Positions 1-10,665 of a DNA stretch of 64,000 nt are shown in pieces. The stretch's first letter is position 1; each line of letters opens with the position of its first letter. The translations under genes were made by a program, and so were the position numbers. Source of the DNA: Hevea brasiliensis. Taxonomy: Eukaryota; Streptophyta; Magnoliopsida; Malpighiales; Euphorbiaceae. The stretch is taken from contig NC_079507.1 of NCBI RefSeq assembly GCF_030052815.1, positions 15,956,141-16,020,140 on the forward strand, given 5' to 3'. The notes beneath the pieces were generated by a model, which was given only the letters and a program-made list of their open reading frames with translations, was not told where the DNA came from and did not search any database.

Positions 1-286
1 CTTTATTTATGCCTCAAAATTAAATTCCGAGGGTTCCCATGATCTTGGGTCAGCAACCTTCCTTCCCAAGTCACCCATCACTGCGTGCTTAGCTCGTTTA
101 ACTTAGCTTCATTTTCTCTCTTTCATTTTTCTTTGATTTTTCTTGTATTTTCTTTTTATTTATTTCATCATTATATGTCTTTTCACTATCACCGAAGTGT
201 AGTTCCAGACATCCTAACCTGCCTGGACTGTTATTTGGCCACTGGAGCAATAGAATGTGCAGAATACGTACAGTGGGGATGTTACA
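1..286 (-). mobile_element. C-family gypsy LTR, terminal fragment running off the left edge
   Basis: The stretch resembles the right end of the C-family LTR at 37668-41250 (shared blocks around the 'ggttcccatgat', 'tcacccatc' and 'cgaagtgtagttc' motifs) and ends in GATGTTACA at 286. The next base continues a copia LTR without interruption, so this is an LTR inserted into that copia LTR. Only its last 286 bp are in the window, so length, partner LTR and target duplication cannot be judged. Strand is given as the inferred transcription sense of the family. No coding sequence is seen. Confidence 0.75.
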
Positions 287-1300
287 TAAACACTTTAAAT
301 ATAAATTTAACTTATACTATAATCTAATAATCTAGATTTAGTTTCAAGTCACGCTAGGGACTTTGCAATCTAATTGCAAACCAAATCTAATTAATTAATT
401 AATTAAACTCTTTAATTAATTAATTAAATATTATATAATTAGGTGATTACTTGTATATGTGTGTGACTTACTAGGCTCATCACTAATTGGCAATGAGACA
501 TGATATCAACTCTTAATATCATCAGAACTCTTTCTTACCATAAATGATTTCTCTAAATCATTTTATGCACCTCATAGACCATGGTTAACACCTAGCATAG
601 CATGCCATGGCCACCCAATTAGTAATAAGGTTTACCTTAAATGAACTTATAACCATATGTTACCATGCACTAGAATCTCTCTGTTACAAAATCCCAACTC
701 AAGCTGGAGTCATAGTTTATGTCAAACTCCATTTACTATAAATATTATGTTCTCTTTTAATTCGAGTTCTTAATTAAAAAGATTTTTCTCATCAGAAACT
801 CTTTTCAAATTAAATCTATCTGTCCTAGCCAGGAACTTGAAACGTCAAGAATAATTAATTGAATATAGGATTTTATCTCTATTTACTTAGAGGAACAGAT
901 TTCATCTTAATTAACACCTACCTCCATATATAACTAGTAGGAGCCAACACATGCCCATATACCTATACATAGTACAAGTATGAAAGCAGTATAAAACTCA
1001 AACTACCTATATACAAGATAACTGTGCTATCTGAGGTCTAAAGATTATATGCGCTGATATGATTTATGACAATGCATTGACAAGAGCAAACTCCATGTGC
1101 TTGTCATAAGTGTCACTAGTTCGGCCTACTTATCATTTATAAGTGCCTATCATGTTTGTCATATGGCATGAGACTCACCATTTCATCTTATTTATATCTC
1201 ATATAAATAACTTGGGAAAAAACATGAATACAATCTTTCTAGATAAGTCATGTCCTTATTATGAAGTATCCTCAATTGTGAACCTATTTATGATACTTTG
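287..1300 (-). mobile_element. copia LTR fragment, reverse-oriented
   Basis: This is collinear with 22876-23890 and 30330-31340, the LTRs of copia-2, including the paired TTAATTAATTAATTAA arms near 389-427 and the 'actagtaggagccaacac' block near 940. Its orientation matches copia-2 (minus strand) and is opposite to the copia-1 body that follows, so it is not copia-1's own 5' LTR. About 180 bp that should follow (the LTR's 5' end in element sense) are missing at the 1300 junction. It is a relic of a separate or rearranged copia insertion. Confidence 0.8.
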
Positions 1301-1385
1301 AAGTGTAGTTCTAGGCATCCTAGCTGTCCGGACAACACTGGTCACAAGAACAGTAGAACACACTACCGAACTTAGGGGCGTTACA
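1301..1385 (-). mobile_element. 85-bp end fragment of a C-family LTR
   Basis: The reverse complement of this stretch matches the first 80-odd bases of the C LTR at 2864 (starting TGTAACACCCCTAAG). It ends in GTTACA and is joined directly to copia-1 gag at 1386. Its inner end meets the copia LTR fragment within the motif GAAGTGTAGTTCTAGG. It marks a deletion or rearrangement junction that removed the rest of this LTR and the 5' part of copia-1. Confidence 0.75.
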
Positions 1386-1680
1386 TGACTAAGCAGGAAT
1401 GTACCTTGGCTGATTTACTCAACATGCTAGTTATTGCCGAAAAGAATATGCTGGGCAATAAAGGAAAAGAGGTAGCTTTGATTGCATCTTCTTATGCTGG
1501 AAGTCCAACAAGCAGAAGGGCAATAATAAAAAGAAAGCTCAAATTCCTGGTCCTTCCAAGAGAATAGCTGAATAGAAAGGGAAGACCAAAGCTGATAGAG
1601 GCAAAGGAAAGTGTTTCCACTGCCAGAAAGATGGGCACTTGAATAGAAACTGCCCAGAGTATAGCAAGTAGTAGCAGCTT
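1386..1680 (+). pseudogene. copia-1 gag C-terminal fragment with zinc knuckle
   Basis: This matches the last third of copia-2 gag: a segment with TLADLLNMLVIAEKNM and a lysine-rich tail. A CCHC zinc knuckle is readable at about 1610-1660 (CFHCQKDGHLNRNC; CX2CX4HX4C), the nucleic-acid-binding motif that packages element RNA. The first frame stops at 1565-1567 after an indel in the lysine-rich part, so the knuckle lies in another frame. The gag N-terminus is absent, replaced by the LTR fragment ending at 1385. Downstream, the protease active-site region (DSGAT) expected before the integrase is not visible, and the sequence passes into the protease/IN spacer (about 1700-1800). Confidence 0.8.
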
Positions 1681-1744
1681 GCAGTAATAAGATATTAGAT
1701 TCCGAGTTGGCAAAAGCTCAACTGTTGAAGCTTTAGCCATAGGA

Positions 1745-2863
1745 TCTAAATCTTTATACATGTGTGGACACGTTTTGTATTTAAATAAGGTTTTGCATGT
1801 ACTTGATGCTTTTTAAGAATATCATTTCTATATCTAGTTTGACTAGAGATAGTTATGAATTTCAGTTCATAAATGATGTTTACTATATTTATTTTGGAAA
1901 TAAATATATTAGTTCGAGTTATATGCATGATGGACTTTATTATGTAGATAATAATGTTAAAAACAAATCTACTGCAAGCAATCTAAAAAAATGCAATACC
2001 ATGGTGAAAATCAACTCAAGGTCAAAATATATTTGGCACGTAAGGTTATGTCATGTTGTAGAAGATAGGATTGCAAAACTAGAGAAAATGGAGATTCAAT
2101 CCTCATTGGGCTCTGAGCCTACTTTAACTTGTGAATCATACCTTCAAGGCAAAATGACTAGATCACCCCTTGTTGGACAAGGACTAAGAGCTAAAAATAT
2201 TTTAGATCTAATACATAGTGATGTATGTGGTCCATTTAAGGAAATGGCTAAAGGTGGTTTTCATTACTTTATTACCTTTACTGATGATAAATCAAGATTT
2301 GGGTATTTGTATTTGATGAAATACAAACATGAATCCTTTGAAAAGTTCAAAGAATTTAAATCTGAAGTAGAAAATCAAACAGAAAAGAGTATTAAAGCTC
2401 TTCGATCAGATCGTGGAGGTGAATATTTGAGTACTGAATTTGATGAATACTTGAGAGAGCACGGCATTGTTTCCCAGCAGACTCCTCCAATAACACCACC
2501 GCTGAATGGTGTATCTGAAAGGAGAAATCGTACCCTATTGGATATGGTACGTAGTATGATGAGTTATACTGATATGCCAATCTCTTTTTGGGGATTTACA
2601 TTAGAATCAGCTTTGTATATTCTGAATAGAATTCCATCAAAATCAGTTTCTTCCACACCTTATGAGATATGGCATAAAAGAAAACCAAGTCTTAAGCATG
2701 TTAAGATTTGAGGTTGTCCAGCTTATATCAAAAAGCTAAACACTGATAAATTGGAAACCAGATCAGAAAAGGGTCGATTTGTTGGATATCCAAAAGATAG
2801 CTTTGGATACTATTTTTATTTGCCTACATCACAAAAGGTTGTGATAAGTAGAGATGCTACATT
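1745..2863 (+). pseudogene. copia-1 integrase, interrupted
   Basis: The integrase inserts the cDNA copy into the genome. The open stretch 1797-2711 carries the GAG-pre-integrase/HHCC segment (WHVRLCHVVED then CESYLQGK; the second Cys is Tyr here) and the rve core with acidic positions at HSDVCGPF, RSDRGGEY and NGVSERRNRTLLDM, consistent with D,D35E. A TGA at 2709-2711 interrupts KI-GCPAYIKK where related elements have Trp (TGG to TGA). The frame continues as the C-terminal region (SEKGRFVGYPKDSFGYYFY) to 2863, where the C-family LTR inserted. Reading resumes at 17974. Confidence 0.9.
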
Positions 2864-3905
2864 TGTAACACCCCTAAGTTCGGTAGTGCGTTCTACTGTT
2901 CCGATGACCAGTGCTGTTCAGACAGCTAGGATGCCTAGAACTACACTTCGTTATGTGTGAAGAGACATAAAATAATGAAATACTAGAAAAGAAAATACAA
3001 GAAAAACAAAGGAAAAATAATAGCAAAGAAATGTAACCAAGTTAAGCGAGCCGAGAACCCTAGCGATGGGTGACTGCACCGGGAAGTCACGGCGTGGGCC
3101 GTTGACTAGCCCTGGACCACGAGGAACCCTGGAAAATATTTTTAGGACTTAAAGAGACATCAATTGAAGTATAAATATCATTAGAAATATCAAAGAAAAA
3201 TTAAATAATTAGTACAAAGAAAAGTGAGAAATCGAAAAACAGACAAAACTCGGTGTTACCGAAAAATCGGGAATGCAACCCGAACAGGGGCATTATGGTC
3301 ATTTGACATCCCGAATTGTCTTTTGACCTAAATGTCCATAAAAAAATAAATAATATTACACTTAGAAAATAAAATGAAAAATTAGTTTAGTGGTATCTAA
3401 TGCAAATAACCAAAAGTGGAGTGAAAGTGTGTAATTAGCACATTAAACATATTAAATGAATTAACTAATGTGAGTGGACCACTAAGGGATTTTAAAATGT
3501 ATTAAGTGGGCAGATTTCTCCACTAAAATATCATCTTCAACATTAGAAACCTCCATTTCCGTGAATGAAAAGCTCCCAAAACCTCCATGGCCATTTTTCT
3601 TCAAGCTTGATCCACTCCTTCATTTCATCTCTAATCACCTAGGTAGCTTCATTAAAAATTGTCCCCACATCACAAGGAAGAGTTTGATACAGAAATCAAG
3701 AAGTTTAGTGAAGGTTTAACAAGTCCCAACCAAAGGTAAGTTTGTACTTTTGAACATTGCTTTGTTAAACTTTGTATACCTGTTATGGGTGTTTGAATTG
3801 TGAAGGAAATTTTTAAGTTTGAGGAGTTATTGATATGTCCATTTTGGACAGCCATGGAGTTATATGTTTAATGAAATGTTTATACATATATTTGATGAGA
3901 AATTA

Positions 3906-6900
3906 TGTGACACCCCTTACCCGTGTACAGTATACCCGAGTAAGTAATGCCACACGGTGTACCGGCACACTCTAATATTCCTCAATTAATTTATATCATG
4001 CTTTTGCATATAATTTATGAAATACAATTTATTTAAACCATTTATCAAAAGTATCATTCATTTAAGGTTCCGAAAATTTTAAAGAAAATCCGGCGGAGTA
4101 CCGGCTAAAAATGGAGAAAACCGTTCTTTGGAACCTGTTAAAAACACTTCCAATATTTTTATTCCATCATCTCAAACTCCAATATCCAAAATCTCAACAA
4201 TATTTCTCAATAGCAAATTCTCAATAATCTTTTCATTTCACAAACATCCATTTCTCATATACAAGCGATAAATACATGCTCAAATTTTTGCATTTATAGT
4301 CATAACTTTCATTATTTACATGGACATCAAAATATATTACATGAGTTCAAATACATATGAAAAAGTAAAAATCTGCTACAAAATATCAAAATGACAAAAT
4401 GACACCTAGTGCCCTACCAATGCACTGCAGGTAGTGAGGTGACACGGACACTGCGCAGAACTGCAGGATGGACTCACCCAGTCTGTGGTCTACTGGGCTC
4501 ACGATCAGGATCTCCAGTACCTACGCGTGGCAAAAGCAACGCGCTAAGCAATAATGCTTAGTGGTGCAATAATAAAATAACAAGAAATAACATATATAAA
4601 TATGTATTGCATGTACATGTTTTGTTTGTCATGTATTTGTATATCCATTCATTTATTTCTTCTACATTGCTCATTTTCATTCATTTGGTTGCCCAAGTAA
4701 CCTACACTAGACGACTGGACTGGATAACGGGTAAACTGGCACTGGGTATCTAGTACCTCGGGCCGTCACACCATCGGTCGCATATGCATCACCCGGTGTG
4801 CAACAGAACAGCTACCAAGCTGTAAATAATATCAGGCACAAGGCCAAGTCTCAATACAAAGTCAGAATGGCTAAAAGCCATAAAATCACGGAATGGCATA
4901 TTGCCATGTGCAGTACTGCTAACTGAACCCTATTGGCATGCCAAACTATCCAAACCAATCTTGTTAGGTATACTAGGGCATTTGAAACTTTTAAATTCTT
5001 CAATCTTTGAATTTCAAGTTTTGGTGTTACTATTCACCTCTATGGTCAACTAAAATGTTGACTTTTTGATAGAAAATATGTACATTGACTTTGGCACTCC
5101 CAATATACCACATTTAGTGTTTAAAACTTGTTGGCATTAAGTGTTAATACCATTTCAAAGTGTAACTCAACACAAGCAGAATTTTCAGTTTTGGTGAGTC
5201 AAATTCACTGTTCCATTGGACACTGTTACTGTGGGAATTTGAACAAAAGTAAAACATGAAAGTTGTTCCTTATTTTGTCTAGTTGAATTTCCTTTTTTGA
5301 ATCACTCCATTTGGAGTTTTGTAGCTCCAGATATGGCCCAAAAACCCAAGCTGGCCGGATGTGCATTCTGCAGAAAATTACCATATCTACGATTGCATGA
5401 ACAAAGGACTGGAACCACTTGTTTGGATGGGTTCTGGCCATAATTTGGGGTAGGTTCCTTCATGAAAGTTGTTTGTCTATGTCTTAACTTGTTTCTTTAA
5501 AAATTTCAGGCCAATTGACCAAATCTACAGTGAGTTATGGCCAAATGAACTGTTCATTTGGTCAATTCTCTGAGGCGCTTGTGGTTCCGGATTGGGGCCA
5601 AGTTTTGGTCCTCTTACTTTGGTCTTTTGGGCATGGTTTCTTCAGCAAAAATGTGCCATTATAAGCCTAGTTGCATGTCCAATTGGCCAAACATCAATTG
5701 GACTAACACAGCCCAAGTTATGGCAGTACAAAGGGACTGAAATTTCATCCCTATCTTTGCCCTAGGGCGATTTATACCTTGACTTTGCCCTACCATTTTT
5801 CAGTCCCATTTATGGTCAACATATTCAAAATGGTCACTTATTGACCATTAGAGTGTTCTTTAATAGGTTGGTCAGCCAAGTCAATTTTTCATGCCTCAAA
5901 ACCCTAATGTCCAATGCCATTTTACCCATAAACCTCAATTAACACCCTAATTCAACATCTATATAGATATATAACTTAAGCATAATCTCCAATACATGCT
6001 AAGTCCATTAAAAACATTCAAAACCATTCCTCTATTAGGGCTGCCGAATTCTTTGGTGGAGATACACATGAATTTGTTTCATTATTTCACAATATCTAAT
6101 TCATTACAAGCCTAAATCATGGAATAAATGAGTTTTACTACACATATATGCACTAACCTTGTGGTATGCCAATCCAAGCTTGAGAAAGCTTCACTTTCTT
6201 TCTTCTTCTTGGCTGCCAAAAGACTATGCAAGGTACTAGAACAAATTTTAGTGAAAGGAAACTAGGGTTTTAGGGTGAAATGAAGGAGGGAATTAAGCTT
6301 TGATCAAGTTGTCAATGGTGGCTTGGTTACCCAAGGGTTTCGGCTGGTTTGGGATAAGGAAGAAGGCAGCTGCATTTTTGTTTCTTTTGGTCTTCATTTG
6401 TCTTTTTATTTGTTAGTCAAAGGATAGCTCAATTGTGATTGGTTGGTGAGTAAGTGAGTGACATCATGTGATGTCATTTTTGCATTATTTTGCATTTTCT
6501 TTTCTTTTCTTTCACTACTCATTTCAAATTTCATTTCTAGTAATGTTTATTCATATTTTATGTTATATTAATTATTTACTCAACTGGACAAGTCGGCCGA
6601 AAATCACCTCGAAAGGCGAAATGACCAAAATGCCCTCCATTTGGCTTAACGGGTCAAAATCGTCTGTACCGATTGAAAAATTTTTCTAGGTATTTTCTTG
6701 GCATTCTAATGCCATGGGAACCTCAATTACCCTTCTCTGGAGTCCCAAAAATTATTTTATAATTTTTCCCCCGGGTCTAGGACTCCTCGTTGCGAGAATC
6801 GCAACTTCCCTCCGGTTACCCATCGCTTGGCCACCGGCTCGTTTTGCTTGGTTGTATTTTATTTCTAAAATTTTTACTAAATTTTTCTTATTAATATTTG

Positions 6901-7018
6901 AGTTAATTATGGTTCCTGACTTTGGTTTAAATATTTTTCCGGACATTCTAGCTGTCCGGACCGACACTGATCACCGGAACAGTAGGATGTACGGAGTGGT
7001 TACCGGGAGGGTGTTATA
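3906..7018 (-). repeat. Element A 3' LTR
   Basis: This 3113-bp repeat matches 11839-14948. It begins TGTGACACCC and ends GGGTGTTATA (the final CA has mutated to TA; the partner ends GTTACA). In element sense the U3 side (7018 downward) carries the shared motif GAAATGACCAAAATGCCCT (6618-6636), a perfect dyad TGACATCATGTGATGTCA (6459-6476), a CCAAT box (6435-6442), a donor-like site at 6157, a hairpin at 4544-4561 and an acceptor-like site at 4521. Short indels relative to the partner are clustered around 4425-4530, 5390-5420 and 5565-5585. There is no protein-coding content. Confidence 0.92.
4521..6157 (-). other. Predicted LTR leader intron, element A 3' LTR copy
   Basis: In element sense the donor is CACAAG|GTTAGTG (first intron base 6157) and the acceptor is GCGTAG|GTACTGG (last intron base 4521), about 1.64 kb. 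A perfect 7-bp hairpin (CTAAGCA, loop, TGCTTAG) at 4544-4561 lies 22 nt before the acceptor. The 3' LTR copy would not normally be in the leader, but it is the partner of the functional copy at 12447-14088. Inferred from motifs only. Confidence 0.4.
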
Positions 7019-7033
7019 ACTCTTCCCCTCTAA
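7019..7033 (-). other. Polypurine tract of element A
   Basis: Read on the minus strand, the bases just before the 3' LTR are AGAGGGGAAGAGT, a purine run that would prime plus-strand DNA synthesis. The same tract is next to the LTRs of D (58452) and E (51226). Confidence 0.8.
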
Positions 7034-7536
7034 TTTAAATTTCGTCCTCGAAATTTACCTGATGCAAACAGTTGAGGGAACTGTTGCCTCATCGTCTCTT
7101 CACTTTCCCAAGTTGCTTTCTCGGTGTTGTGGTGCCTCCAAAGCACTTTCACCAATGGAATTTGCTTGTTTCTCAACTCTTTCACTTCCCGAGCCAAGAT
7201 CCGTAGAGGTTCTTCTTCGTATGTCAAATCTGGCTATATTTCAATTTCTTCTCTGGAGATAACATGTGAAGGATCTGAGCGGTATCTTTTGAGCATAGAC
7301 ACGTGGAACACATTGTGGATCTTGTCCAGCTCTGGTGGTAAAGCTAGCCTATAGGCCACTGGACCCACACGTTCAATGACTTCATATGGGCCAATGAACC
7401 TAGGGCTTAACTTACCTTTCCTTCCAAACCTCAACACTTTCTTCCATGGTGACACCTTGAGGAACACTTTGTCGCCAACCCATATTCTATTTCTTTTCTC
7501 TTCAGGTCGGCATAAGATTTCTCGCATGCGAGGCAA
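7030..7536 (-). pseudogene. Element A integrase C-terminus and chromodomain
   Basis: The upstream part (7237-7536) has the GPY/F-type module of gypsy integrases ([13 protein letters not shown], then [12 protein letters not shown], then [12 protein letters not shown]). The tail at 7030-7233 (IPLVKVLWRHHNTEKATWES) is a plant-chromovirus chromodomain-like segment, which in this family targets integration to marked heterochromatin. A TAG at 7234-7236 separates the two halves in the same frame, between EEIEI and PDLTYEEEP, probably CAG to TAG. The join to the upstream integrase ORF near 7520 needs a frameshift. Confidence 0.85.
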
Positions 7537-8301
7537 CTTTGAGATTGGCTTTGATTGATTTTACCTTCTCCTCAGCCTGTTTCACTAGGTCTGGCCCTAC
7601 CAGTTTGTCTTCGCCCAATTCAGTCCAGCACACTGGAGTTCTACATTTTCTCCCATATAGTACTTCATACGGAGCCATTTGGATACTAGCTTGGTAGCTA
7701 TTGTTGTATGCAAATTCTGCCAGTGGGAGGTATCTATCCCAACTTCCCTCAAACTCAATGACACAACTCCTCAGCATATCCTCAAGGACCTGACATATAT
7801 TTCATATTATTGTTATCATTTTAATTCATTATTTGTATTAATTCAATTGGTTCAATTGTTTACCTGGATTACTCTTTCGGATTGTCCATCCGTCTGAGGA
7901 TGGTAAGCTGTGCTGAAATGGAGTTGTGTACCCAAGGATTCATGCAACTTCTTCCAGAATCTCGATGTAAACCTTGGGTCTCGATCAGATATGATGGAAA
8001 GTGGGATTCCATGCAGTCTAACTATCTCACTGATATACAATTCTGCTAATTTCTCCAGTGAGTAGTCAGTCCTAACTGGCATAAAGTGTGCTGACTTTGT
8101 CAATCTATCCACTATTACCCATGCTGCATCATGCTTCTTCCGGGTGGGAGGTAGCCCACTTACGAAATCCATGGTGACCCGATCCCATTTCCATTCAGGT
8201 ATGCGTATAGGCTGTAGCAAACCCGATGGAACTTGATGTTCTGCCTTGACTTGCTGACATGTCAAGCATTTAGTCACATAGTCAGCTATGTCTCTCTTCA
8301 T
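7502..8301 (-). pseudogene. Element A integrase core, split by a 74-bp intron-like insert
   Basis: Part of the zinc-binding N-terminus is seen as C-L-T-C at the start ([12 protein letters not shown]); the preceding HH part upstream of 8301 is frameshifted (about 8302-8370). The rve core follows, with acidic residues at [26 protein letters not shown] and [13 protein letters not shown]. The frame is then broken exactly by 7790-7863. Removing those 74 bases joins VIQ directly to VLEDMLRSC in frame, as in uninterrupted gypsy integrases, and the protein continues LAEFAYNNSYQASIQMAPYE to about 7502. The enzyme catalyses strand transfer of the element cDNA. Confidence 0.9.
7790..7863 (-). other. Putative 74-bp GT-AG intron inside integrase of element A
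   Basis: On the minus strand the exon/intron junctions are ATCCAG|GTAAAC and TATGTCAG|GTCCTT. The insert is 74 bp (not a multiple of three), 14 of 74 bases are G or C, and it lies precisely between two codons (phase 0, Gln|Val). Removing it restores the reading frame between the two integrase ORFs (the offset of 524 becomes 450) and the expected family sequence. No inverted terminal repeats or target duplication point to a small transposon. Splicing itself is inferred. Confidence 0.75.
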
Positions 8302-8369
8302 ACCAGGCCACCAATATCAAGCTTGTGTCATGATACATCTTTGTACTTCACAGGTGCATAGCATATACA

Positions 8370-9046
8370 CCGTGTGTGCCTCTTTTAGAATATCGGCCTT
8401 CAATTCCCCATCATCCGTACACACGCCTTCCCTTGTAATACAGACACCCATCTGACTTCACCTCATAATCAGTTGCTTTTCCTTCTGGGATTTCGTTCAT
8501 AATGGCCATTAATTTTCCATCTGCCATTTGCCCATCCAAAATCTACTGTAGCAGGTTTGGCCTCACTTGCAACTCAGCCATAATAGCTCCATCTCGAATC
8601 AAAGTTAGACAGGCATTCAATGATCTCAAAGCTGTGATGGACTTTCTGCTCAAAGCATCAGCAACTACATTTGCTTTCCCAGGATGGTAGTCAATTACAC
8701 AATCATAGTCCTTCAGGAACTCAATCCATCGCCTCTGTCTAAGGTTGAGCTCCCTCTGAGTTGGCAAATATTTTAGACTCTTGTGGTCTGTGTAAATGTA
8801 GCACTTTTCACCATACAAGTAATGCCTCCATATCTTCAGTGCGAAGATAATTGCTGCAAGCTCTAAATCATGGGTAGGGTAATTCTGTTCATGTGGCCTT
8901 AACTGCCTGGAAGCATAGGTGACCACCTTCCCCTCTTGCATCAATACACACCCTAACCCATTATGTGAGGCATCACTGTAGACCACAAAGTCTTTTCTCT
9001 CGACACCGTGTTAACACCGGTGCCTCACAACATAGCCTTCAACTTC
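8370..9046 (-). pseudogene. Element A RNase H and RH-IN spacer
   Basis: RNase H degrades the RNA strand of the RNA/DNA hybrid. The frame 8543-8998 reads [20 protein letters not shown], then [24 protein letters not shown], then [10 protein letters not shown] and [15 protein letters not shown]. These match the gypsy RNase H, with the catalytic Asp in YSDAS, Glu in DLELAA and Asp in YTDHKS. The join to the RT near 9000-9060 is broken by a small deletion/frameshift (RT frame ends at [12 protein letters not shown]). Below 8543 the spacer to integrase is in several frames and no motif is intact. Confidence 0.88.
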
Positions 9047-10258
9047 TCAAACTGTGCGACACTTGTCATTCCAACAATCGACATTCTTGTGTAATAACTT
9101 GGTCATTGTAGCAGCTATTAGGGAAAATCCCTTCACAAATCTTCTATAATACCCAGCTAGCCCCAAGAAGCTTCTGACCTCAGTTGTATTCCTGGGAGGC
9201 TTCCATTCCATCACTGCTTCTATTTTCTTGGGATTCACCCTAATCCCATCAACTGACACTATGTGTCCAAGGAATGCAATCTCTTTCAGCCAAAAGTCAC
9301 AATTGGACAACTTAGCATACAGCTTCTTTTCTTTCAAGGTTTGCAGAACAATCCTCAAATGCTCATCATGTTCTTCCCTGGTCTTGGAATACACCAAAAT
9401 ATCATCAATAAAGACCACTACGAACCGATCTAGGTATGGATGGAAGATACGGTTCATAAGGTCCATGAATGCCACTGGTGCATTTGTTAAGCCAAAGGGC
9501 ATCACCAGAAACTCATAATGCCCATACCGGGTCCTGAATGCAGTTTTGGGCACATCTACATCCTTTACCCTCAGCTGATGATACCCTGATCTGAGATCAA
9601 TCTTAGAAAATACTCCTGCTCCCTTCAACTGATCAAACAGATCATCAATTCTAGGCAACGGATATTTGTTCTTCACAGTCGCTTTATTCAACTGCCGGTA
9701 ATCAATACAAAGCCTCAAAGTCCCATCCTTCTTCTTTACAAACAGCACTGGAGCTCCCCATGGTGACACACTGGGGCGTATGAACCCCTTATCAAGCAAC
9801 TCTTGCAACTGAGTTTTCAACTCCCTCAATTCAGTGGGTGCCATCCTGTAAGGAGCAATGGAAATGGGTGCTGTACCCGGCAGTGTCTCAATAGCAAATT
9901 CGACTTCCCTTTCTGGTGGCAAACCAGGCAACTCTTCAGGAAATACTTCTGGGAAGTCTCTCACTGTGGGTATGTCACTCAAGTTTGGCTTAGCCTGCCT
10001 AGTATCCACCACATGTGCTAGGTAGGCTTCACAGCCTTTTCTCATCATTCTTCTTGCAACTGTGGCTGAGATGACATTGGACAAGAAATCTGTCCTTTCA
10101 CCCACAACTGTAATTTCATTACCCTCAGGGGTTTTCAAAGAAATTCTCTTCAATTTGCAATCAACCATTGCCTGATGACGTGACAACCAGTCCATTCCCA
10201 AAATCACGTCAAACTCATGGAAGGGTAACTCAATTAGGTCTGCCAAGAATTCATACCC
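9047..10258 (-). pseudogene. Element A reverse transcriptase
   Basis: The frame is open for about 400 codons. It begins with the protease/RT linker [19 protein letters not shown], then RT motifs in order: [20 protein letters not shown], the first catalytic Asp in [32 protein letters not shown], and the catalytic pair in [12 protein letters not shown], followed by [20 protein letters not shown] and [10 protein letters not shown]. This is a complete gypsy-type RT that copies element RNA into DNA. The upstream limit is a TAG at 10259-10261; translation of the real polyprotein would come from gag/protease, so no separate start codon is proposed. Confidence 0.93.
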
Positions 10259-10480
10259 CTAAATCCTTAACGGGCAACCCTTGTATACCTTGTTCACCAC
10301 TACACTGTGGCCCAATGGATTAGTGACCAGAATGTCTTGGTCACTCTCCCCTATCAGTATCCCCCTTTCTACGGGTAGGTTGATGCAAATGTAAGAATGA
10401 GTGGATCCTAGATCCACCAATGCATGCACAGGTGTAGTGTAGAGGGAGAACGTACCCCTGATGATGTCCGGGGCATCTTG
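10259..10480 (-). pseudogene. Element A protease fragment
   Basis: In the RT frame upstream of the 10259 stop the sequence reads YTTPVHALVDLGSTHSYICI, the aspartic protease active-site region of gypsy elements. The usual D-S-G or D-T-G triad is D-L-G here, which would be expected to impair activity. Further upstream (10480-10690) the frame shifts repeatedly in a GC-rich stretch, so the gag-protease join cannot be followed. The protease would cut the Gag-Pol polyprotein. Confidence 0.75.
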
Positions 10481-10665
10481 CTCCTCCTGAGCTCTCAGGG
10501 CATAATTTACGCGGTGATCTCATTATCGGCCTCTCTTTGGCTCGGATGTAGGCCTCTCGAGATGGTCCCACGGCCGGATTTACGGACCTTCTACCCCTTG
10601 GTGGTGCGGGAGCGGTGCATGCGCTTGTGTTGGAGCGGCGGTAGTAGTTCTGCATGGGCGGTTCT

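Noticed and set aside
381..430. TTAATTAA array as an origin or satellite
   Set aside because: A short A/T palindrome present in all copia LTR copies; part of the LTR, not a separate element.
287..1300. 5' LTR of copia-1
   Set aside because: It reads in the opposite orientation to the copia-1 body and is separated from gag by a C-LTR fragment, so it cannot be the matching LTR.
7790..7863. MITE-like insertion in integrase
   Set aside because: No terminal inverted repeats or target duplication; exact GT-AG ends and frame restoration fit an intron better.
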